A stretch of 64,000 nucleotides of DNA from Salidesulfovibrio onnuriiensis (GTDB lineage Bacteria > Desulfobacterota > Desulfovibrionia > Desulfovibrionales > Desulfovibrionaceae), in assembly GCF_008001235.1 (NCBI RefSeq), contig NZ_CP040751.1, forward strand, positions 2,153,001 through 2,217,000, given 5' to 3'. Below the pieces are notes generated by a model. It was given only the letters and a program-made list of their open reading frames with translations. It made no database searches and was not told the DNA's origin. The position numbers were made by a program, and so were the translations under genes. This document shows, in pieces, positions 36,056 through 43,886 of this stretch (its first letter is position 1; each line of letters begins with the position of its first letter).

Positions 36056-36396
36056 CTTCCCTCTCCCCAGATTTCAGATGTAGTTGTACGGTCCACCCCT
36101 TCTTGGGCCGTGCGTGAATGCGTGAAGCATCGCCTCTAGTATAAGGGGATAGAATCGTCAATAGGGGCTGATGGCGGCTTATTTGCGGGCATGGGAGGTG
36201 GATACTTATTGGGGTTGTAAAACTTTCCTTTGAATTTCGATAGCTATTTTGGATAGGTAGGAGATGTTTGCGTATGCCACCCTAGGGAATTGGGGGATTC
36301 CCCTATTGCGTCCTTACGCAAGGATTGATATTGGGGCCTTTCTTTAGGGGAGAAAACATATCGGACAGTGGGCTGTCCAAAGGGGTTTGAAGGGTT
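36056..36396. promoter_or_regulatory. Divergent control region of the RTX island
   Basis: This 341-base spacer holds no gene. AGGGAAT (36284-36290) pairs with ATTCCCCT (36297-36304), and directly after it TTGCGT pairs with ACGCAA (36306-36321). A third stem, GGACAG/CTGTCC (36363-36378), sits just before the hlyC ribosome site. The nested palindromes look like binding sites for a dimeric regulator, and the third may act in the leader RNA. Confidence 0.5.
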
Positions 36397-36921
36397 ATGG
36401 GCACTGAATCTGCCGCGCAAGCGGAACAGATCGTCTCTGGCGTTTCCGAAAAAGAACAGAATGTTGCCGAAGGTTCGAACGGCAACGAAGCGCATGCTGC
36501 GAATCCCGGCGAAAAGCTGTCGAAATCGCCGCACGAATTTCTGTTTGAAATCTTCTGGCTGCTCTCGCAGTCTCCCAATCACAAATACATGTTCATTGCC
36601 GACATGGAGTGGTACCTCATGCCGCCATTCCGTCTGCGGCAGATCAAGATATTCCACAAGGAGGGCGCGCCCGTGGCTTATGCCTGCTGGGCAAAGGTGA
36701 GCGACGAGGTGGACGAGCGTCTGCGCAACGGCTCCACCAAGCTGCGGCCCGAGGAATGGAATTCCGGCGAGAATCTCTGGCTTGTTGATCTGGTTACGCC
36801 GTTTGGCGGGGCCGAGTTTGTGGTCAATGAGTTAAAAGAGAAAGTTTTTGAGGGAAGGAAAATGAAAACCTGGCAGCCCGCGCCTGATGGTAATGGACTG
36901 GTAGTGGTGGAGTGGAACTAA
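36397..36921 (+). CDS. RTX toxin-activating lysine acyltransferase (HlyC type)
   Basis: This 174-residue cytosolic enzyme transfers a fatty acyl chain from acyl-ACP to internal lysines of an RTX protein. It aligns by eye along its whole core to E. coli HlyC. SPNHKY gives the catalytic His (His62 here), APVAYACWAKVS matches YPVAYCSWANLS, and LWLVDLVTPFG gives the catalytic Asp (Asp131). The N-terminal 40 residues are polar and extra. The start ATG 36397 has GAAGGGTT before it. It is followed after 26 bases by a lipoprotein gene and then by the RTX frame, the same order hlyC-(x)-RTX that marks activated toxins. Its presence argues that the RTX product is, or was, an acylated toxin and not a simple adhesin. 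Confidence 0.9.
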   Translation: MGTESAAQAEQIVSGVSEKEQNVAEGSNGNEAHAANPGEKLSKSPHEFLFEIFWLLSQSPNHKYMFIADMEWYLMPPFRLRQIKIFHKEGAPVAYACWAKVSDEVDERLRNGSTKLRPEEWNSGENLWLVDLVTPFGGAEFVVNELKEKVFEGRKMKTWQPAPDGNGLVVVEWN

Positions 36922-36947
36922 TTCTTAGCAGTTTATAGAGATAAATT

Positions 36948-37463
36948 ATGAAGAAAATTTTTATTTTAGTTTTACTTGTTTTTTTGCTCGGCTGCTATAC
37001 ACAGCAAAAAAAGCACACTCTAAGTAAAGAGGATGTTGAATTTGCCTTGCGCCAGACTGTTGATCATTATTTAGGGGCTGGAAAATATATTTTTTTAGAT
37101 TGTAATAACATTAATGAAAAAACATATGGATCAACAGATAAATTTGTAATTTTATTTTATAATAATAGTGAAATAAGGTCAAAAGCATTGGCCATAGTAT
37201 TTAAGGGATTAAGTGATGAACTTAAAGATGTTTCATTCTTTTTGTATAAAATAAGTGATGACGATAGGACGCCTAAATCGTTTATTTACTCAGATGAATA
37301 TAATTTTTTAAGGATGGATAATTATCCATTGTTGGTAATGGTAAAAAGGAATAGTTATAACGATTATTCTAAGGATATATTTACTAGTGCTAGCTCATCG
37401 ATAGATGGAATTGTTAGAATGGAAAATGAAATACGATCATTTGCTGAAAAATATTTTCAATAG
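36948..37463 (+). CDS. A+T-rich lipoprotein between hlyC and the RTX gene
   Basis: This is a 171-residue exported lipoprotein. The signal MKKIFILVLLVFLLGC ends in a good lipobox (LLGC), so it should be anchored in a membrane. I do not recognise the mature domain, which has KEDVEFALRQTVDHYLGAG, two Cys including DCNN, and an Asp/Tyr-rich end. Base composition is strikingly A+T-rich compared with hlyC and the RTX repeats, which marks recent transfer. It sits between the toxin activator and the toxin reading frame, and the ribosome site of the next gene (AGGAG) overlaps its stop region. By position it could be an immunity protein or a secretion helper (inference only). Confidence 0.7.
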   Translation: MKKIFILVLLVFLLGCYTQQKKHTLSKEDVEFALRQTVDHYLGAGKYIFLDCNNINEKTYGSTDKFVILFYNNSEIRSKALAIVFKGLSDELKDVSFFLYKISDDDRTPKSFIYSDEYNFLRMDNYPLLVMVKRNSYNDYSKDIFTSASSSIDGIVRMENEIRSFAEKYFQ

Positions 37464-37472
37464 GAGTTAGCA

Positions 37473-38120
37473 ATGGATAAAAGTTTTAATAGAACTTATG
37501 CAAATAAAAAAAGTGTTAAGGCTTGGGGAGGATTTGGCCCTGTGTCCGGGGAAGTGATGCATGATTTTGAAAAATCAGAAACCACAATTAAAGGATCTGC
37601 TAAATATGGATGGGGAGGTGTTAGCGAAAAAACTACTATTCACTCCTCTGGAATAAGTCATTCATTAACAAATGCATTTGGGCCTAGTGCATCATTTAGT
37701 TTAGGAAATGTTGCACAAATAACTGGTGAATTTACAATAAATCATAGAGTCACGGTACACACTTTTAATGATACACCTCCTGTTTCTGAAATGGATGTAT
37801 TTGGACGTATGGCTGGTGAAGTCCGTATTGGGCCAAGTTCATGGGGGTTTGAGTCTGAGTATTATGGTCCAGCAGTGACAGCAGGAGTGCTGGGGCTTGG
37901 GAATGGGGATATACAGAGGACAATAGATAAGTGGCGAAATGATGCCATTGATAAAGAGTTGGATAAGTATTTTGGTGGTGATGACACAGACGTTACGGGT
38001 CAACCAACAGAAGGTGATGCTTTAGCAGGCCCCAACGCCAATGCGACTGATCGTGAAGGTGAAGGGACTGCGGGGAAGAGTAAAGATTGTGCATCACAGG
38101 GGGGGACTGACCAGTCTTGA
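37473..38120 (+). CDS. RTX protein, N-terminal part, ends at in-frame TGA
   Basis: These are 215 codons from ATG 37473 (AGGAGTTAGCA upstream), A+T-rich like the lipoprotein gene before it. It begins MDKSFNRTYANKKSVKAWGG. The segment is Gly-rich and beta-like, with VTAGVLGLGNGDIQRTIDKW near residue 140, and turns polar with CASQGGTDQS at the end. No signal peptide is present, as expected for type I secretion. The TGA at 38118-38120 stops it. The very next codon in the same frame starts PIAIDLVGDG, a known beginning of a secreted calcium-binding module, so this is the head of a larger gene and not a separate small protein. If not read through, the fragment has no secretion signal. Function of the head domain is unknown. 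Confidence 0.75.
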   Translation: MDKSFNRTYANKKSVKAWGGFGPVSGEVMHDFEKSETTIKGSAKYGWGGVSEKTTIHSSGISHSLTNAFGPSASFSLGNVAQITGEFTINHRVTVHTFNDTPPVSEMDVFGRMAGEVRIGPSSWGFESEYYGPAVTAGVLGLGNGDIQRTIDKWRNDAIDKELDKYFGGDDTDVTGQPTEGDALAGPNANATDREGEGTAGKSKDCASQGGTDQS

Positions 38121-38152
38121 CCCATCGCCATTGACCTCGTCGGTGACGGGGT
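38118..38152 (+). other. In-frame TGA with a SECIS-like hairpin
   Basis: TGA (38118-38120) is followed by CCC. Bases ACCTCGTC (38134-38141) pair with GACGGGGT (38145-38152), eight pairs with one G-U, closing a GGT loop at 38142. The loop starts 21 bases after the TGA. Loose bacterial SECIS rules ask for a stem at this distance with G early in the loop, and these are met. UGA-C is also a leaky stop context. No start codon of ATG, GTG or TTG type occurs in frame until 38307, so the first 62 residues of the next module can be made only by reading through this TGA. Confidence 0.4.
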
Positions 38153-41100
38153 AGACCTGATTGATCTCGATAACTCCACTGCATTCTATGATGCCAATGG
38201 AGACGGCTTCCGAAATAAAATCGGCTGGGTTGGTGCGGAAGACGCTATCCTTGCTTATGACAAGAATCTTGACGGCATCATCTGTGATGTCGATGAAATT
38301 TCCTATGTGGGCTACAAGGAAGGGGCGCAGACCGACCTTGAGGGCCTGACAGCGTTCGACACCAACAACGACGGGCTGCTGGACGCCAATGACGCGGATT
38401 TCGGCAAGTTCCGTGTCTGGCAGGACCTGGACCAGGACGGCGAGTCCGACGAGGGCGAACTCAAGACCTTGGAAGAGGCGGGCATTACCTCCTTTGAGCT
38501 GACCAGTGACGGCGTACGCGAGGAGCGCGGTTCCAATACCATCTTCGGCACCGGCAAATACCACAAGCAGGGCCAGCATAATCAAACCAACGGCGAGACC
38601 GGCGATTTCACGGATACCGCTTTCGGATACAGCGACTATGGCTTTAAGGATCTGGAGGATGGCCGCAAGGTTCTCGGCAGCGCCGAGGGCACGCAGCTGC
38701 TTTCCAACGAGAATGCCACCGATGATCTTTCCATTGATGTTTCCCAGATAGACTATGACGGCTACGTGTCCGGTTCCGGCAATGACGAACTCGTCTCCAA
38801 CGTGGACGAAGACGTGTTGCTGGACGGCCGTGCAGGCAACGACACCATCACGGGCGGCGCAGGCAATGATTGGCTTTCCGGCGGCCAAGGTGCGGATGTC
38901 ATCAGCGGCGGCGAGGGCTCGGACGTCATCTTCATGGACGCCGAAGACCTGACCTTGGGCAGCGTGGACGGCGGCGAAGGTTTCGACATCGGGGTCGTCT
39001 CCTCGGAAGACGCCGTGAGCATGGACCTTTCCGAGCACGACCTTGAAGCCGTCATCGGCAACAAGGGCGACGATGTCTTCTCCACCTCCGGCGATTCCGG
39101 CATCTACGTGGACGGCAAGGAAGGCAACGACCAGCTCACGGGCAGCGACCAGGGCGACGTGCTTATCGGCGGCGAGGGAAGCGATACCCTTTCCGGCGGT
39201 GCTGGCAACGATTGGCTCTTTGTGGACAGCGAGGACAGCCTCGACAATATCTCCGGTGGTGAAGGGTCGGATACCCTCGTTGTGCAGGACGAGGTTGGCA
39301 TGGAGATCGACCTCGGCGCGGTGGACGTGGAGACGGCCATCGGTGGTACGGGCGACGATACGCTTTGGTCCAGCTCTGCCGACGCCGTAAACATCGACGG
39401 CGGCGAAGGCGACGACTCCATCCACGGCGGTGTCTCTGACGACTATCTGTTCGGCGGCGTTGGCAATGACACCATTCATGGCGGTGGCGGTAATGACGTC
39501 ATCGACGGCTGGACTGGCGACGACACCCTGACCGGCGGTGCTGGCAACGACATTTTTGTCTTTGGTCATGGCCGAGGCAACGACGTCATCACCGATGGTA
39601 GCGAAGGCGACCACATCTGGCTTTCACAGGACGTGGACATCGAGGATGTCGAGATCGTCCACGAAGGCGACAACTATATTCTGACCCTGACCGATACGGG
39701 CGAAACTCTGACCGTCTCCGACCAGATCGGCGGATTCTACATTTCCAACACCAATAACGGCCAGCCCGGCTTTATCAACCTGACCGGCAAGGCTGGCCGG
39801 GACAAGCTCATGTTCTCGGGCAACCGGGACGGTTATATCTTCACCCTGGGCGACGAAGACTCCATGTGGGGCAATGACGCCGGAAACTACATCAACGGTG
39901 GTGAAGGAAAGGATACGCTGCTCGGTTTCGGCGGCGACGACACCTTGGCCGGTGGCGCAGGAGCGGATGTGCTCAACGGTGGCGGCTATGAGACCCTGAC
40001 CTTCCAGGGGATTGGCGTTGCCGGGTATCGGCATGAAGATATTCATTTTAATTCCAGCGGGGCCGGGAATGACACCGCTACCTACAACGCCTCGGATGCC
40101 GGGGTCGACGTCGATCTGAATCGCGGCACCGGCAAGGGCGGTTATGCCGAGGGTGATAAGCTTACCAGCATCGAGAACCTGACCGGCTCCGAATATAATG
40201 ATACCCTCAGCGGCACCAATGCCGCCAATGTGCTCAAGGGACGCGCTGGTGATGACATTATTGACGCCCGTGGTGGCGACGACATCATCGAAGGCGGCGA
40301 AGGCAACGACAGTATCAGCGGTGGGGCAGGCAACGACCTGATTACCGGCGGCAAGGGGGACGATACCATTGACGGCGGTGCGGGGAATGACCTTGTCAAT
40401 TACGCCGATGAATACGTTTCGGTGAACGTTGATCTTGAGGCCGGAACCGCCACCAGCTCCACGGGCAATGACACTTTGAGCAATGTCGAAAGTGTCATGG
40501 GATCGTTCCGTTCGGATACCATTGCCGGCAGCTCGGAAGATAACGAGCTTTACGGCGCATGGGGCAACGACAAGCTTTATGGTCGCGACGGGGATGACTA
40601 TCTCGACGGCGGTGCCCACAACGACCTGCTGGACGGCGGCACGGGCGACGACGAGTTGCTCGGCGGCAGCGGGGATGACACGCTGCTGGGCGGCGAGGGC
40701 GTTGACACACTTGATGCCGGAACCGGCGATGACTCGCTGGACGGCGGTGCAGGCAACGACCTGCTCACCGGCGGCGAAGGAGACGACACCCTCGGCGGCG
40801 GAGATGGTGTCGACACGCTTTATGGAGGGCTGGGCAACGATATCCTCGATGGCGGTTCCGGCGACGACCTTGTTGTCGACTTGAAGGGTAACAACACCTT
40901 GAACGGCGGCGAAGGCAATGACTATGTCGTCGGCAGCGATGGGGACGATACCTATGTCGGCAGCGCCGGGAACGACACCTTCTTCGGCAATGACGGCAAT
41001 GATACGGCCCAGTTTGAAGGCGATTATGTCGACTACTCGGTGGTCCGCGAGGGAGGCCGGGTGGTGGTTACCAAGCTGGAAACCGGCGATGTCACCGTGC

Positions 41101-43886
41101 TGGTGGACGTGGACGAACTCAAGTTCGACGACCAGACCATCAAGGTGGCCGACCTGCCTATTTCAGACATGGCTTTGCCGGACGACGATGAGGAAGAAAT
41201 TTCATATGCGCGCCCGGTTTTAACCACGGCCGAGATGATGGCCAAGGCTGCTGCGCTCGGCGTGGCGGTAGTGCTTGTTACCGAGGAGTCCTCCGACGCC
41301 AACATCCTGACCAAGCTTGGCCAGCCGGACGAGCCCGCCGGGGTGCCCGGGGGGGCCGCGGACGACGGCGGCAGTGCAACGACCGTTGCAGGGGCTGCGG
41401 ATATTGCCGATGTGTACGCAGCGGCGGAAAACGGTTCTCCGTCGGCGGATGATACTACGCAGGGCGGAGTCGTTGTTCCTCCTGAGGGTGGCTCCGCAGG
41501 TCTTGTTGCATCCGGCGATGAGAATCCCCAATCGACGGCGGATATGCCGACAGGCCCCGTGTTTGGCGATTATGACGGACAGGTCGGGGCTGGCTCTGGT
41601 GTGACTGTGACAGGCGATGGCGACACAAGTGGCGGTGGAGATACTCCTGCGAATGCTGCTGCCGACGACACTGGCGGTTCCGCAATTGAACTGGATGCCA
41701 TAGGAGATGTCATTGTCGACCTGAATCCTACAGCCAACGGCAAGGAAGGCGAAGCCATTTCATTGGATCTCAATGCCGATGTCTCTGGTATCGATTTTGT
41801 CGCTCGTCCATTCATAATTTCCGGTGTGCCCGACGGTGTGACGCTTTCGGCAGGTATCGAGTCCTCGCCGGGCACGTGGTCGCTGAGTCAGGGCGACCTG
41901 GGCGGCTTGAAACTTGTCCTGCCAGAGGAGTGGGCCACGGATTTCGAGCTGAAGGTGACCACTACAGGCTACACCGAGTCCGGTCCGGTCCGCGCCAGCA
42001 AAACCGTGACTCAATCGTTCACCGTTGTGGTGGAAGCCTCTTCCGAAGTGCCGACCATCAGCGTGGATGCGGAAACCATTTCCACCTCCAGCACGTCCGC
42101 CAACCAGAACGTATATGCCAAGGCTGGCGTGGAAACGCTTGTGGGCGGTGGCGATGACATTGTGCGAGGCTCCGGCGGCAATGACGTTATTTACGGCGAC
42201 AAGTTCGCGGAAGGAGCAACGGCGACGGCGAGCCTGACCATTGATGCGGACATGGTGAATCCGGATTCGGACGGCACCGAAAGTCTGACCGTGACCGTGT
42301 TCGGCGTGCCCGAAGGTGGCAGCCTGAGCGCCGGGGTTGAAGCCGAGCCGGGTATTTGGCTCCTGCAGCCGAATGAGTTGGCGGAGCTTTCCATTACAGT
42401 GCCCGCGAGCGGTGAGGATTATACTCTCTACGCCGTGGCGACAACAACGGACATCGATCCTGATTCCGGGCCGGTGCCCACTGCATCACAGCCCATGGAA
42501 ATCGTGGTCAAGGCTTCCGATTTGGCCGGGAACGACACTCTTTACGGCAATGCTGGGAACGACAGCATCTACGGCCAGGGCGGCAATGACACAATTTACG
42601 GCGGAGTGGGTGATGATGTCTTGGGCGGCGGTGACGGCGACGATGAAATCCATTTTGACAAGGGGGATACCGTTGTCGGAGGAGACGGTTTTGATACCGC
42701 CATCTACACCGAAACAGGCGATTTGAAATTCGACCTGGGAGAAAGCCAGATCGAGAAGCTCGTGGCCAGTCAGGGTGATGATACGTTGTTTACTGCAGCC
42801 GCAGCCAGCGTCGATATTGATGCCGGTGCCGGTAATGACATCGTCAATGGAGGCATGGGCAACGACTCTCTGAGTGGGGGCGAAGGGGATGATATTGTCG
42901 TCGGTGGAAGCTGGAACGACATCATCAAGGGCGGCGCAGGCAGGGATAGCCTGAGCGGCGGCGCTGGCGACGATGTTGTTTATGTAGACGCCGACGATGA
43001 CCTGAGCTTCCTGTCCGGCGGTAGTGATGACGATACGTTGTATATCGAGTCTGGTATTGGTCTTTCCCTTGACGCCGGGGCAACAGGGTTTGAGCATGTC
43101 TTTGCCGGTTCCGGCGACGATACCCTCGGGACTACTGGCGACGATGCCGTGGAATTGGACGGCGGAGCAGGGAACGACGTCATCTACAGCGGCAAGGGGG
43201 CCGATACCCTGCGCGGCGGCGAAGGCAGCGACACCTTGTCCTTCAGAAGCTCGGAGACTGCCGTCACCATCAATCTCAAGGGGACGAGCTCCGGCGGATA
43301 TGCCGAGGGCGATGTCATCAGCGGCATTGAGGTCATCGAAGGCTCCGGCCATGATGATACGTTTATGGGCAGCGCTGGTGACGATACGTTCATTGGTGGC
43401 GATGGAACGGACAAAGCCGTCTACGATGGCAACCGGGATGATTTCACCATTCAGCGCACTTCGGAAGGCTCTATTGTCATAGGTGAGGGCACCGATACTT
43501 TGAAGTCGTTTGAGAGGCTTCAGTTTGGCGATGGCGAAATAGAACTCAAAGATTTTGCTCTCGATAGCCTTGTCTCACTGAAGACAGGGGAGTCCGCAGA
43601 AGGCAAACTCGGTGGTATCGGGCAGGGCCTGACCTACAGCATTGAAAACGGGCCTGCCGGTGGCAGCGTGACTCTCCATGATGATGGAACTTACTCATAT
43701 CAGTGCAACGATGATTATTACGGGAGTGATAGTTTTACGTACAAGGCTGTCGATGAATTCGGCATTGAACATATGGGAACTGTTGAGTTGAATGTTGTTG
43801 CCGAAAATATGTCTCCAGACATATATACAAGTGATACTCTTGATAATGTTTTTGCACTTCCTGGAGGTCGAGTTGTATTTAGTTAG
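38121..43886 (+). CDS. RTX protein, central calcium-repeat part, ends at in-frame TAG
   Basis: These are 1921 sense codons in the frame of 37473, G+C-rich and high in Asp and Gly. The first module (38121-38640) has PIAIDLVGDGVDLID, then EF-hand-like DANGDG, DKNLDG and DTNNDG loops. Many RTX nonapeptides of GGxGxDxux type follow, such as GGAGNDWLSGG, in blocks at about 38800-39620, 40200-41000, 42520-43050 and 43380. These bind Ca2+ and fold after export. A Ser/Thr/Gly linker (41170-41690) and two Ig/cadherin-like modules (VPDGVTLSAGIESSPG; VPEGGSLSAGVEAEPG) break the repeats. A VCBS-like module (GSVTLHDDGTYSYQ) stands before the TAG at 43884. There is no start codon before GTG 38307, which lacks a ribosome site. 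Confidence 0.8.
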   Translation, partial: PIAIDLVGDGVDLIDLDNSTAFYDANGDGFRNKIGWVGAEDAILAYDKNLDGIICDVDEISYVGYKEGAQTDLEGLTAFDTNNDGLLDANDADFGKFRVWQDLDQDGESDEGELKTLEEAGITSFELTSDGVREERGSNTIFGTGKYHKQGQHNQTNGETGDFTDTAFGYSDYGFKDLEDGRKVLGSAEGTQLLSNENATDDLSIDVSQIDYDGYVSGSGNDELVSNVDEDVLLDGRAGNDTITGGAGNDWLSGGQGADVISGGEGSDVIFMDAEDLTLGSVDGGEGFDIGVVSSEDAVSMDLSEHDLEAVIGNKGDDVFSTSGDSGIYVDGKEGNDQLTGSDQGDVLIGGEGSDTLSGGAGNDWLFVDSEDSLDNISGGEGSDTLVVQDEVGMEIDLGAVDVETAIGGTGDDTLWSSSADAVNIDGGEGDDSIHGGVSDDYLFGGVGNDTIHGGGGNDVIDGWTGDDTLTGGAGNDIFVFGHGRGNDVITDGSEGDHIWLSQDVDIEDVEIVHEGDNYILTLTDTGETLTVSDQIGGFYISNTNNGQPGFINLTGKAGRDKLMFSGNRDGYIFTLGDEDSMWGNDAGNYINGGEGKDTLLGFGGDDTLAGGAGADVLNGGGYETLTFQGIGVAGYRHEDIHFNSSGAGNDTATYNASDAGVDVDLNRGTGKGGYAEGDKLTSIENLTGSEYNDTLSGTNAANVLKGRAGDDIIDARGGDDIIEGGEGNDSISGGAGNDLITGGKGDDTIDGGAGNDLVNYADEYVSVNVDLEAGTATSSTGNDTLSNVESVMGSFRSDTIAGSSEDNELYGAWGNDKLYGRDGDDYLDGGAHNDLLDGGTGDDELLGGSGDDTLLGGEGVDTLDAGTGDDSLDGGAGNDLLTGGEGDDTLGGGDGVDTLYGGLGNDILDGGSGDDLVVDLKGNNTLNGGEGNDYVVGSDGDDTYVGSAGNDTFFGNDGNDTAQFEGDYVDYSVVREGGRVVVTKLETGDVTVLVDVDELKFDDQTIKVADLPISDMALPDDDEEEISYARPVLTTAEMMAKAAALGVAVVLVTEESSDANILTKLGQPDEPAGVPGGAADDGGSATTVAGAADIADVYAAAENGSPSADDTTQGGVVVPPEGGSAGLVASGDENPQSTADMPTGPVFGDYDGQVGAGSGVTVTGDGDTSGGGDTPANAAADDTGGSAIELDAIGDVIVDLNPTANGKEGEAISLDLNADVSGIDFVARPFIISGVPDGVTLSAGIESSPGTWSLSQGDLGGLKLVLPEEWATDFELKVTTTGYTESGPVRASKTVTQSFTVVVEASSEVPTISVDAETISTSSTSANQNVYAKAGVETLVGGGDDIVRGSGGNDVIYGDKFAEGATATASLTIDADMVNPDSDGTESLTVTVFGVPEGGSLSAGVEAEPGIWLLQPNELAELSITVPASGEDYTLYAVATTTDIDPDSGPVPTASQPMEIVVKASDLAGNDTLYGNAGNDSIYGQGGNDTIYGGVGDDVLGGGDGDDEIHFDKGDTVVGGDGFDTAIYTETGDLKFDLGESQIEKLVASQGDDTLFTAAAASVDIDAGAGNDIVNGGMGNDSLSGGEGDDIVVGGSWNDIIKGGAGRDSLSGGAGDDVVYVDADDDLSFLSGGSDDDTLYIESGIGLSLDAGATGFEHVFAGSGDDTLGTTGDDAVELDGGAGNDVIYSGKGADTLRGGEGSDTLSFRSSETAVTINLKGTSSGGYAEGDVISGIEVIEGSGHDDTFMGSAGDDTFIGGDGTDKAVYDGNRDDFTIQRTSEGSIVIGEGTDTLKSFERLQFGDGEIELKDFALDSLVSLKTGESAEGKLGGIGQGLTYSIENGPAGGSVTLHDDGTYSYQCNDDYYGSDSFTYKAVDEFGIEHMGTVELNVVAENMSPDIYTSDTLDNVFALPGGRVVFS
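38757..43236 (+). repeat. Coding RTX nonapeptide repeat blocks
   Basis: Dozens of near-repeats of GGxGxDxux are encoded in clusters, with frequent GGCGGC and GGCAACGAC-like units. Such low-complexity repeats promote recombination and assembly errors, which matters when judging the stop codons of this gene. Confidence 0.9.

Noticed and set aside
38307-38309. GTG 38307 as a true start of an independent RTX gene
   Set aside because: No ribosome site lies before it and the conserved calcium module begins 62 codons earlier in the same frame.
38750-43240. CRISPR-like periodic repeats
   Set aside because: The periodicity is the coding of RTX nonapeptides; units are not identical and have no spacers.
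43884-43886. Pyrrolysine at the TAG
   Set aside because: No Pyl genes are visible, the site is not in a methylamine methyltransferase, and a nonsense change or readthrough is simpler.
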